From: Asterella californica
Taxonomy: Eukaryota; Streptophyta; Marchantiopsida; Marchantiales; Aytoniaceae
Direction of reading: 5' to 3'
Length of the DNA stretch: 64,000 nucleotides
NCBI GenBank assembly: GCA_036924285.1
Contig: JAYKYS010000016.1
Coordinates: 2,356,001 to 2,420,000, forward strand
Made by a program: the position numbers and the translations under genes. Shown piece after piece: positions 10,301-21,222 of this stretch. Position 1 is the stretch's first letter. Each line of letters begins with the position of its first letter. Under the pieces are notes generated by a model. The model had not been told where the DNA came from and did not search any database. It saw only the letters and a list, made by a program, of their open reading frames with translations.

Positions 10301-13300
10301 TATTCCAGTAAAAGAAAACTAAGCTTCTTCGCAGTTGATTCCGATTCAAACTCCTGACTCAAGTTTTGTAAGAGAACATCTGAATTACAACCGTAACCAA
10401 ATGCAGACGGGCTCTATGAGTAGATCTTCAAGAACCACAGCTGGAAATGGTCAAGACGATAGTACCAGACTGTCAAGTTCTCGTCAAGCTCATAGGAGAA
10501 ATAACAGCTGATCTGGAGCTTGAAGTCAAACTGTGCCAGAAGAAAGATTGTTGTTTTCGGAGCAAAATTGCCGTGAAGGCTATGATGAAGAATCAGGCTA
10601 TGGCTCTGAACGTGGGAAGCTGATCGGCCTTTATTTTTGCATGTATGTATTGAACTTGCAGCGGTTAGTCTTTCCAAGGCTAAACGCCGAAGCAGGAGAA
10701 CAAGCGAATTCAAGGCGATGGGGCACAATCTGGAGTATGGCCTTCGTCCAGAGTACGCAAGAGTCGAGTCAAATAAAGGACGTCTCAGCTGTTGTACTAG
10801 CTGTGCTTCTCCATATGTGAGGACTTCATCTTCGGGACTGTGGTTTGTCGCAGTTTTTGCCTGGTTCATTTGCTGAAGAGCGTAATGATGGTTGAATGTG
10901 CCGGAGGGATTCGGATCCTGATTGGAAATAGAGGATCCATATAAGAGTGACCTACACACTGTCTACGATTAGTTAAGATCTGCATATATATATATATATA
11001 TATATGTTGCTCTTCCTGTACCTTGTGTTAGTTAGGTGTTTCAGTGCACACCTACCAACACCTACAGCTGTGTCCGTGACCTTTGTTGGGAGATCTGCTT
11101 CTAACCTCTAATTTCTTCTGGGTTGACACTCAAGCTGCTGCGCTTGCTGGCTCAATTATTACCGATAATAGTTGTCTTCTCGCTCAGCTCGTTAGGCATC
11201 GCATTTATATTTGTATTCTGTCCTACTGCCACCAGGGGGGTTCCATCTTGGAAATGTGCTCACCCTACACATTTCCTCTTGGCCCAACCTCGGTCATATT
11301 CATTCGCTGACTTCTCAAACCAAGTCAGCATACATGTTACCACTCTTGGTTACTCACCTTGTACTTACATGGGTTCAAAACTATTTTGGGGTTACCTTTA
11401 ATGTGCGGGCGAAGTCACTGTTTTCTCTGAAAGCTGCTTTACCCGCGTATCAATATATATATGTATATATGTGTGTGTTGAGCATTGAACAAGTTACATC
11501 AGTCTTCGCTTCAAACTCAGGATGGCCAAGTGAAGCATAGGCTGCGGTCGTAGACCACCAATCCTGGCTTAAAATCTGGTTTCTGTTTGCCTGAAGCGAT
11601 ATACAACTCGATTAGTGTGATTCGCCAGAGTCAGAAATTCATGGGGGACGTGCTTTCACAAGCCATTCTGCCTAGTTGGAGTTAAGAAGTCCCTAAGGTT
11701 GTATGTTGCATGTTATTTCTTGTAACTGTCAGCTGTTCTGTTGTAAATGAGAATGTGCCACCGCTTTCATCCCTTTTAAGGACCTTTTGGAAGCCAAGGT
11801 CCTTAAAACCAGTTCTCAGTATTTTCGGTACTTTCTTTCCACTTTCTACACTTTATGTGAGGATGAGAACCTGTGGTTACACATTCTTGTGGAGGTTTTT
11901 CAGACGTACCTGATATCCTATACCTCGCCATGCAGGCCTGGACGTGAGGAAAATGACATACAGGTTCTGAGTTGTGACACGAAGGAGAGAACCATCCATC
12001 ATCTGGCAACATACTGTCCAAGCAGCGTAATACCGGGCGGAGTACCATGTCATCTTGCCCTAAGTATTATCGAGTTCCCGGTTGTTCCAGGGTACCTCCT
12101 CCTCGCTCGGTTAGGGGACTTGTTGCTTCTGGATCTGAGGTGTCCAAGCAAGCCTCGTGCTTCAACTGTTCTTTCCGTACAACAATCAGCTGTCGATGAG
12201 GAGGGCGAAGGACAAGATACTTTGGCAGCAGCTTCTCTTCTGTTACTCTTCTCCCGGTATAGAGATTCCTCCGAGAAGGGCTCTATTTCTGCATGGAGTT
12301 GGCAGCCAGATGGTGGGGATCAACCCAAGCTAGTTCTGTGCATGGACTCCGGGGAAATTGCTATCGCAGAAGTGTTTATGGACGGGTCCGAGGTGCACGT
12401 TCAGATTCATGAGCGTCTATACCGCTGCTCACCCTGCCATTCACTTGTCTGGTTGAAAGGAGGATTCATAGCTGCCTTTATAGAAATGGGAGATGGGCAA
12501 ATACTTCAAGTTGTTGATGGTGGGCTGATTTTTCGAAGTTCCATACTCAATAACGCTCCTATATTAGACTTTGCCTTGGTTGACTATCATGGGGAGAACC
12601 AGGATCAGATGTTTGCTTGCTGTGGGGTGGGCCGGGAGGGTGCCATACGGGTCATCCGCAACGGGATTAGTGTGGAGAAACTCCTCAGCACACCACCTGT
12701 GTATCAAGGAGTTACTGGTACTTGGACGCTTCGAATGTTTCAACATGACAAGTTCCACTCCTTCTTTGTCATGTCATTCGTGGAAGAAACAAGAGTGCTC
12801 TCGGTTGGACTTAATTTTGTTGACATTACCGACGCCGTGGGCTTTGATTCTTCATCCTGTACGTTGACCTGTGGTTTGATAGAGAATGGGTGGATCGCTC
12901 AGGTTTGCAGTGCAGAAGTGCTGCTTTGCGCTCCAACAATAGGTGCCCATCATGCAGGAAGTGTTAGTCCTATACCTCAGCGCAGGTCCTGGAAACCTCG
13001 GGAGGCGTGCATAAGCCTCGGGGCAGTGGCGAAAGGTTCGGTAATATTAGCCTTGTCTCGACCTGGTGTTCTTCTCATTTTGAGATCAAGACTGACTTCA
13101 GATGGTATTGAGTTGATAGAGATCCAGCAGTGTCAGCTGGAAGCAGAAGTGTCTTGCATTTCTATTCCTATGGAGGAGGGCTTAGTTCATGTTCCTGTCC
13201 CACCATCTATGGTTGGTCTCGTGGAGGACAGCAAGGAAACTGCCGAGTGTGGAGTCGTGGTTGGAGAAGTTTGTGTTGTTGGAACTCACAAGCCATCAGT

Positions 13301-16300
13301 GGAGCTCTTGTCCATCAGAGCAGGAGAGAACTTTAGACCTCTTGCGGTTGGATTAGTTACTCTAGTTAATTCGGTGGGTACAACCATGGGTGGATGCGTA
13401 CCTGAGACGGTCAGATTGGCTCTTTTTGACCGACTTTACATAATTTGTGGACTACGGAACGGGATGTTGCTGAGATTTGAGTGGCCCTCCAGCGGTAACT
13501 CTCAGGACTCAGACGAAGATCTTTCGTTGTCCCTGCGTACTAAAGTGGTCGCATCCCATCGATACTTTGCCCCGAAAACGGTAGATATCCAGGACTTACA
13601 TCAGAGAAAAGACATCCTCCAGTATGGTGAACAGAGTAGTAGTATTGCAAAAGAATCAGGGGCAGTGCACCTAAATCTAGTTGCTGTACGTCGGATTGGT
13701 GTTTCACCAGTAACGTTGATTCCCCTTCATGCATTGTTACGAGCAGACATTATTGCTCTCAGTGACCGGCCTTGGTTGCTCCAAACTGCAAGGCAGAGCC
13801 AAAGAATTGCGTACACCTCCATATCATTTCAGGCGTCAACTCATGCAACCCCCGTTAACTCTCCTGATTGTCCAAATGGAATCCTGTTCGTGGCGGATTG
13901 CAGCTTGCATTTGGTACGTCTCATCCCCTAAGGTTTTGGATCAAGTGCTTCAAGAGCTTATATGCGGTTGCTTTGGACATCTAGCTTCCAAGGATGTGGT
14001 TAAGTTCTTATATCATCCATCAAACCTGTCCCTGTAAGCTATGTTATGTTTTGATATGAATGTTCACATCCTCTCTGTACTCGTAAACAGTATATTTAGG
14101 TACGTTGGGCGGAAGAAGTTCTACCTTATCTGTGTTCCGTTTCAGAGATGCTGCTTTATCGAAATTCGTCCTTTTCCCGTGCAGGTTGAGATGGAACATT
14201 CGAAGCGCTTACACGTTCAGCGCTTACCTCTTGAACGGACACCCCGACGTGTTTTATATCATGAATCCACTAAGATGTTGGTGGTATTGAGGAGTCAACA
14301 CTCTGTTTCAGACATCTGCTGTATTGATCCTTGGAGTGGAACCATTCTATCCTGTTACCAACTGGAAGATGGAGAAACTGCCAAATGCATGCAGCTCTGG
14401 CAGGTAGGTGGCGAGCAGTTAGTGCTAGTCGGTACAAGTCTAACTGATGGGAAGCCCATGATGCCCAGTGGTGAACCTGAGAGGTAAATCCGACCTGTTT
14501 GTACGAGCTTTCCTGCATATACATCGGTCCAATCCGTTTTAGCCTAGGAAATGACTGCTGTTTTTTACTGTTGGTATCGTATGTCAGTCAGCTGGAAGAT
14601 CGTCATTTCCATTGTTGATGTCTGTTAGGATTCAGTTTTCCGCGTTCTGTAAATGCCTTCAGTCTAGCTTCTCTTTCCGTCTTTTGTCTCTACGTAACTT
14701 AGAGTATTGAGTCTAATTACTTGCATCGCTCAGAAGTGGCCTTCTACTTCCAGTCCGCAGGTAGGAAACAAGGCGTTACTCTTCTTAAGCTATGGCCCGC
14801 AGAGCATGCTCCTCCTTGTAAAGACTGGGCTGTATCCTCCCGTGCTGATAACGGTCCGTTATTGCTGGACGCAGTTCAAAAGGACGACTCTTGATATTGC
14901 GGATAGAGTCAAAAGATACTACAGGCAAAAGTAAGGTTGTGCCAGTCAAAGGAATAATGCCCCTCGTAGGAGCGGGTGAATCGTCATCAGTAGGGACCTC
15001 CCAGCCTATGATCATCGGTGATTCAGGACCGGGTGAGGTTGGCGGAGATGAACACATGATTGCTGGATCTGAAGTTTGGGAACTGAGCCTGATAAGCAAG
15101 AATTACATGCAGGGGATGGTTCTCGCAGTTTGTCCATATCTCGAACAGTATATCCTTGTTGGGGTCGGAAATAATGTAAGATGCTCCCTGTGTTTTTACT
15201 TTCAGGTTCTTGTTCCATATTTTTCCCGTTCCGCGGAATGCTGTGTGCATATACCAGTCACGGATTGTCCAACTCGAGGTTCACCGTACTCAAACTGGCC
15301 TCTGATTGCGAACTTACTTTTTGTGAAGGGCGGCTTGTTTAGTGTGCATGTCATGAATACCATGTGACATACGGAATCACATCTCATAATATAATGTACC
15401 ACGCTTTAATTAGCAGAACTGATGCCCCTGCATGTCCTGTCCAAGCAGTTACATTGCTATGGCCAAACACATGATTCATTTCAGCGATTGCGTCGCTTTG
15501 AAACGGCGAGAACACGTTTCGTCGTAACGAATATTGCAGTCTATATGCACCGCATTGCTGTGGGTGACTGTCGAGATGGAATTCTTTTCTATTCCTACAG
15601 AGAGGTAAGTATCTACTCTGGTCGGCTTTTTATCGTGACATGCAGTGGATCAGTATTACATGTGCTGTACCTGTCTGTCGACTAATATGTGGTATCAAAT
15701 TATAAAGAGACTGTTTCTTTACACACGGCAAGTTCAGGAAGGTTGTAGATTTCAAAATTTATCGCGAGCGCCATCTATATGGGGGAGAAGTTCGCCACGA
15801 AATTAGTTCCAGGAACAAGATCTAGTTGTTTGAGCAAGAACTGCCTTGTTCAGGAAGTGCTTTGACCAGCGTTGGCCCGAAGAAGTAGACCTGGACTCTC
15901 TCCGGAGTTTATGCGTGTGCGGCGAATACATTCTTTGAGTAGAAGAAGTAGTTAGGATCGCTTATACGTGGTTTCTACATCAATGGAGAAGAGTGGGGAG
16001 AAACGGAGTACGAAGCATTTTGGACGTGCTTCACGAGTAATACCGTTGCCCTGCAGGACACTCGCAAGTTGGAGCAACTTCAGTGCGATCCTGCGAAGCG
16101 ACTCGTAGCTGATTGTGTTCTTACTGAGCTTAACGCTGCAGTAGTTACCGATCGATGTGGCAACTTTTGTGTATTATCTTCAGCAACTGGAGTAGATGGT
16201 ACGTGACGGTTGCACGTGAATCTTGAGTAATATATCGAATCGACAGGTCTTTGATTTCTTGCTGCATGATTGCCTTCCAAGGAAGACTGGATTCTGTTAA

Positions 16301-17325
16301 ATTTTCGGAGCAAGTTGTGTGGCAACTACTGCGTTGTCTGACTTTATGTAGTACTCTCATACATACGTGGAACAGATTGTTTAAGTCCCGAACGCAACCT
16401 TTCAGTGAGTTGCTGGTATCACATGGGTGAACCCATAGTACGCATAAAGAAGGTCAGATTACACCCTCAGCTGAAAGTACACATACTTGCTTCTGTTTCT
16501 GCATGTCAAATACAGCGGATGAAGTATCTTTTACATTTATGCCGACTTTTTTCTGACATCTTTCAGGTTTATTCTGTTATGTCTTGCTTTATGTGCAGGG
16601 CTCATTTTCTTACAGAGCACCCGTTGAGGAGACCTTGAAACTGTGCAGTGTTTGCACTTCAAACTCAGATCTATTAGATGCATCTTTGGTGGGGTGTACT
16701 CTCCTTGGAGGCGTTGTCATATTCATACAGCTCGCACGGTCTGTGTGATTCGAAGCTCAATAATATTCTCTATCCTTGCTAGCTGTGGGTGTGTTCTATA
16801 TCACTCAGAATCATGAGTCTTTTGTTCAGTTTTACAAGTCGCGTATCTGTGGGAGGTTCAGATTTTGTTGCTATGGAATTATCCTTTTGTGCAGAGAGGA
16901 CTACGAATTGCTGAAAGCAGTACAAGCACGCTTGGCATCACATCGACTCACAGCTCCTTTGTTGGGAAATAACCATGCACAGTATCGCCGCCGGGGCTGT
17001 CCTGTGAGTGTTCATCATTATCTACAAGCAGCAAAAGCTGAGTCTGGTCGTGTCTCCAGTATCTTTTTGTGAAATGTCGTCTGACTACGTTTTTCACTCT
17101 GTTGAATAATTGCAGCAAGCGGATGTGAGTCAAGTGCTTGACGGTGATATGCTGGGCCAGTTTTTGGAGTTAACTAGTGCACAACAACGAGTGGTTTTGT
17201 CAGGGCACCCTGGTTTCTCGTCGGAGGATCTTAGTGAACCATGGTTACACGGACCTGTGCGGAAAAACTTGCCCATTGAGCAAGTGTTGCGCCTTTTCGA
17301 AAGGGTGCACAACTACCTCACGTAA
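7365..17325 (+). CDS. CPSF-A/DDB1/SF3b3-like beta-propeller protein (ortholog of Arabidopsis At3g11960)
   Basis: Fifteen exons join without a frame break to 1368 residues: 7365-7514, 8783-8917, 9320-9399, 9647-9730, 10132-10222, 10662-10816, 11936-13913, 14185-14483, 14875-15175, 15449-15604, 16057-16198, 16376-16452, 16599-16738, 16895-17003 and 17116-17325. The product follows the plant At3g11960 protein along its whole length and is close to its usual size. Landmarks include CEQPVFGTIKDL, GTIWSMAF, the propeller segments DYHGENQDQMFACCG and GISVEKLL, DICCIDPWSG, VGDCRDGILFYSY and the C-terminal LDGDMLGQFLELT. The family shares an MMS1/CPSF-A architecture of WD-like propellers with DDB1, CPSF160 and SF3b130, which act as scaffolds in nuclear complexes; the specific partners of this member are not known to me. 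Exon 7 is unusually long at 1978 nt. An in-frame ATG at 7335 exists, but 7365 (MAVPDG) was preferred because it aligns with the family start. Confidence 0.93.
10984..11005. repeat. (AT)11 microsatellite in intron 6 of the CPSF-A-like gene
   Basis: A pure AT dinucleotide run of 22 bp inside the largest intron (10817-11935). A second, less regular AT/GT run lies at about 11450-11480 in the same intron. Confidence 0.9.
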
Positions 17326-18151
17326 TGCTGTAATTATCTTGTTTTGGATCTTTTCCGTCAAGTACGCTTCATAGTTCTGTTAATGACTACACCAGAAAAA
17401 GAAGAGAGCTGAGAATCACTCGTAGGGCCGTCCCGTACGTGACCTTGTAACATAGTCAATGAAGATTACTTGTCCCACGAAGATACTGTGTATAAGTATG
17501 GCTCACCTCTTGATTGTGTCTCCGAGCGCTTGCTACGACTTGGAAGACTGGGTTTCATGGATCCACAGCGGTGGCTTATGTCAGCCGAGCAGTTGTGGTT
17601 ACTCATGGGATCTGGGAGGAAAATCTGTTTCAGTAGGGCTCTAAAATCGCTCTGGGTATTAGTTTTTAGTCCTTCCCTGCTTTCAAGGGTGTTCTATAAA
17701 ATTCAGTCGATAAATGAAATGCAGACCATTACATCTTTTCTCGAAGCACTTCCCTACGGGGTCGAAAGGTACCATGAACATGTTCATCATGTAAGCTGGT
17801 GGTGTGCTCGCACTGAATATACATTTTGTTGATGGAAACAATCCCAGTTCTGTCTTATCGGTCTAATGACATATTTCTTAGCTCGGACGGTGGTCAAAAG
17901 CCCTAATCTAACCTCTAATTCCATTGATCTTTGCCTTCCTATTTGTGCTATGTGCGTACATTTCCTTCACAACTAGACTACTGAGTGTATTTTCTCAATT
18001 CACCGTGTTTGACTGTGTGAAGTGTATGGAGAGGTTACTTTAAGGAGTGTATCGCACGAGAGGGGGAGGAGATGTTTGTTTGTCCTATAGCGTCGGTCTT
18101 TTGCAATTAGTGGAAGAGAACGTCTTAGGAGTTAGAAAATTTCGAAGAACC
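17326..18151 (+). other. 3' flank of the CPSF-A-like gene; unexplained open frame
   Basis: An open frame at 17470-17832 encodes a protein-like stretch (VYKYGSPLDCVSERLLRLGR, then QLWLLMGSGRK) starting about 145 bp after the stop codon. I do not recognise it. It could be a decayed gene fragment or a fortuitous 3' UTR frame. Nothing else is supported up to the LINE remnant. Confidence 0.35.
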
Positions 18152-20280
18152 ATGGCTATGGCGGAGGCACCGAGTCAGTGGGCGAATTGGGAGGTACAGA
18201 ACCAACATTCCTCCCCCCTCGAATTGGAAGCGAATTCGAGGGAGGCGCGTTCAGAGAAGCCGACAATACACCCTATGAGTCACATAGTAAAGGAAAATGA
18301 AGACGGAGGGCGTCAAGTAGTGCAATGGCGAGACAATAGAACTTTCGTGTTTAGATCGGTAGAAGAAGAAAATCGGACAGCACTAGGAGAAATCTCCTAT
18401 AGAGTAGCCCGAGGTATATCCAGGGGATCCCGAAGTCAAAGACAATCTCGCAAAGGTGCGACAATAAAAGAGACGGAAGATGGATAACTCGGGCCTAGCG
18501 ACACTACGTCGCCAAATAGCAGCTACGGAAAAAGCGAGAGCCTCCAGTTCCCAAAATGAGGGACAGCCAATGTTGGAAGGCCAAGTCAGGCACCCACGTT
18601 CCATCTGGCCCAAGCAACACCTGCAACAGCCACGCTAACTGCAGGCACAGCGAAGCCTTCGACGCGTCCAGCACAGAAGCAGACAAGTTTCGAAGGAGTG
18701 GCCAAGTCCCCTACAAAACCAGCAGGGAAGGAAGAACACGAGTCAAAATAAGACACTGAATGTTGGAACTCGCCGACCAAGAAGCTAGAGGGGGAGAGAG
18801 GAAGGAACCGACAGGAGACAAGGAAAGAAAAGAAAGAACGTGCAGCCAAGGCATGGACCTCGGCAACAACTTCTGTACAGACCGTCAAAAGGAACCTACA
18901 ACGATTCCAGAAGGAAGAGAAGGAGCAGCTTTCCATTAGTACACTTCAGCGAAGAAACACAGGCGGATCTCCAGACAACCATAGCCCGACTGCAAGCGGC
19001 AAACCCAAAGGTCTCGGGACTGCGTACAGTCAGACTGAAGGTAGATTCACAATTGGTGATGAACAGAATCGAGCTGCTAAAAAAATGCGCTTTTGTCCTC
19101 TATAGAGTAGATCTAGCTCCAACCAGGGACCAAGTGTTAGAATGGGCATACCACATACTCAAGCAGGAGATGGGAATAATTGTGCAGAAACTGAGAATGC
19201 TGAGTAGATAGTGTTTTTCGTTCACGTTAGACTCGATAGAGGAAAGAGATATGATGACAGAACTAGTGAACGTAGTACTAGTTACAGCCACTCCGCTATA
19301 CATGGGAAGAAATATGGTTTTTGCCTTCCCATTACAATCCTCGTTCGATCCAATGGCAGTTAACACAAGACGTACGCCGGTGTGGGTGGAATTACCTCAT
19401 GTACCGCCAGAATATGAGCCGTATGCAGTAAGGATGTTAGGTACACTGGGGAAGTGCTACACACATCAAGTCGAAACAATGACTGCAGGTTTCTGGGAGT
19501 CAGAGGGTGTATTCTCATGAATCTGAACGAGAACATGCCCGGAGCGATCGAGATGGAAGACATCAGAGGCAAAGGTGATTTATTAATCCAGGTGGTCTAC
19601 AGACAAGTACCTGATGCATGTTTCGGATGCCATAAAAGAGGTCACGTAGCACGGAATTGCCCTGACAAAGCAACCAAGATCCTAGCACGGAAACAAGGCA
19701 GGAAGGCAGGCTCCGGGGGGACAACACCGACCCAAGCAAGGAAGAGAAAGGAGGAGAGCAAGGAAACAAGAACACAGAGGTGGATACAGAAGGCTTCAAA
19801 AGGGTAACTAAGGGAGGAAAGAAGAAAGAAGGACAGAAGCAAACAAAGACCACGCCGAAACAGGGCAAGTCAGATAACATCTTTGCACCACTTCAAGATG
19901 AAGGACCAGAAGAAGGGAAGGAGAGAACGCAGGAAGAAGTAGAAGCCAGCAGCCAGACCAAGGGAAGATCGGATGGAACCAGAGACCAAGGGAGCAACTT
20001 GAGAAGTCAAGGAAGCATTTTAAGGAAGCGAACATATGGAGATGGCCCCATTAATACAGATAACCAGTCCACAAGATTCTGGGAGAACAAAGGCAGTAGT
20101 GCAGATGAAGAAGGTAGTGACCCATTGGAAGATTCAAAATATGGAAAACAAAAGGAGAAACATACACAAAGTATCTGCAAGAGACAGCAACGGATCCCGC
20201 TCAGAAGGAATCAGCCAAAAGTCCGAGGTCGAGGAGTAAATCCAAGATCCCCTTGTGTTCTACGTGGGTCCGTGCTCTAA
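18152..20280 (+). mobile_element. Frameshifted LINE ORF1 (gag-like, CCHC zinc knuckle)
   Basis: Read across several frames, this segment gives a plant LINE ORF1 protein. A Ser/Arg-rich N terminus from ATG 18152 is followed by a DUF4283-like region (LLKKCAFVLYRVDLAPTRD, ATPLYMGRNMVFAFPLQSSF, PVWVELPHVPPEYEPYAVRM). A zinc knuckle CFGCHKRGHVARNC (C-X2-C-X4-H-X4-C) lies at 19619-19660, and a Lys/Glu/Gln-rich tail runs to 20280. Frameshifts or stops lie near 18487, 18650, 19211, 19500 and 19806, so the gene is dead. No endonuclease/reverse transcriptase ORF2 follows. ORF1 proteins of this class bind element RNA. The DUF4283 plus knuckle arrangement is typical of plant L1-like elements. Confidence 0.82.
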
Positions 20281-21222
20281 GATCTCTTTGAAATGAGTAA
20301 TGAGCCATCTTTGAACTCTTAGATAGGCAGCGTGCAAGTCATTTCATGCTCACGTATCGACCTCATCTATACATGGACGAGAGCGGCTGTGCAAAGAACT
20401 GGAGTTGACTTGGACATAGACGAGTACAGAAACAAATACTGGAAGTAGGTCAAGTGAAGCTGCACATGATGCATTGAGGAAGTTGTGCATTCGTCCATGT
20501 GATCGAGGCACGATAACGTCCGCAGCCATGTCTCTGAGGGATGTTCACGGATCTTACGGATCTTACACTCTTACAAAGCTCAATTGCACTTCCGTGCTGA
20601 AGGTCTAAACTCTTCTTGATCGTTCTCACCGAGACTTGATCTCATTCTCTAGTCTATCGGTTCCGATGAGACTCGGAGTGCTCAATCTTAAAACCACCCT
20701 TCTTCCCCCGTATCTGTAGGATGCATATTTCATTTTGTTTGCTTCAGTCTTGATTTTTAGCACACACAACCTTGCAGCCTCATTCATGTCTACTTCCCGT
20801 TTTAGCTGGTTTTGACCTCATGCCCTCTTCCTCTATTTCGTTTCCGATTGTTGAGAGTTCTGGGTTTGGGAATTTCAAAACCGGCGGTTGAATTTCCTAC
20901 GAGAGTCGGTGGACAGGAGTGCAAGAAGTGGCGAGTGCTTTTGCTTCTCACCCAAGAATTTGAGTAGGAGAAGGTAACAGCGCGCGAAATGACTAGAGAC
21001 ATAGTCACGGCTAACAAAAAGATCACAACAGTATCCCACCATATCTTCATTGAACATCGCAGCATACTGCAGGGAGTGAGAGGCTGTTCCAGATACACGA
21101 CGACCAACCTGTTGTCGAGGACTAGGCTCCCTGAACTGAAAGTAATATTGAGTTCAGGGAGCCTAGTCCTCGACACTCCTCCACTTCTTCAAGGTAATAT
21201 GAAACATGTTCTCGCACGCTTG
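20281..21222. other. Intergenic region with a strong foldback, no recognised gene
   Basis: No LINE ORF2 motifs were found here and no other family was recognised. The frame at 20802-21176 minus overlaps the perfect inverted repeat and is probably not coding. Confidence 0.5.
21113..21175. repeat. Perfect 25-bp inverted repeat with 13-nt loop
   Basis: Arms 21113-21137 (core gtcgaggactaggctccctg) and 21151-21175 are exact reverse complements around gaaagtaatattg. The arms are not AT-rich, so this is not a low-complexity artefact. It lies 47 bp beyond the stop codon of the MutY gene and may fall within that gene's 3' UTR. Confidence 0.95.

Noticed and set aside
11803..12048. Minus-strand frame inside the CPSF-A-like gene
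   Set aside because: Antisense to the long exon 7, which is clearly coding on the plus strand.
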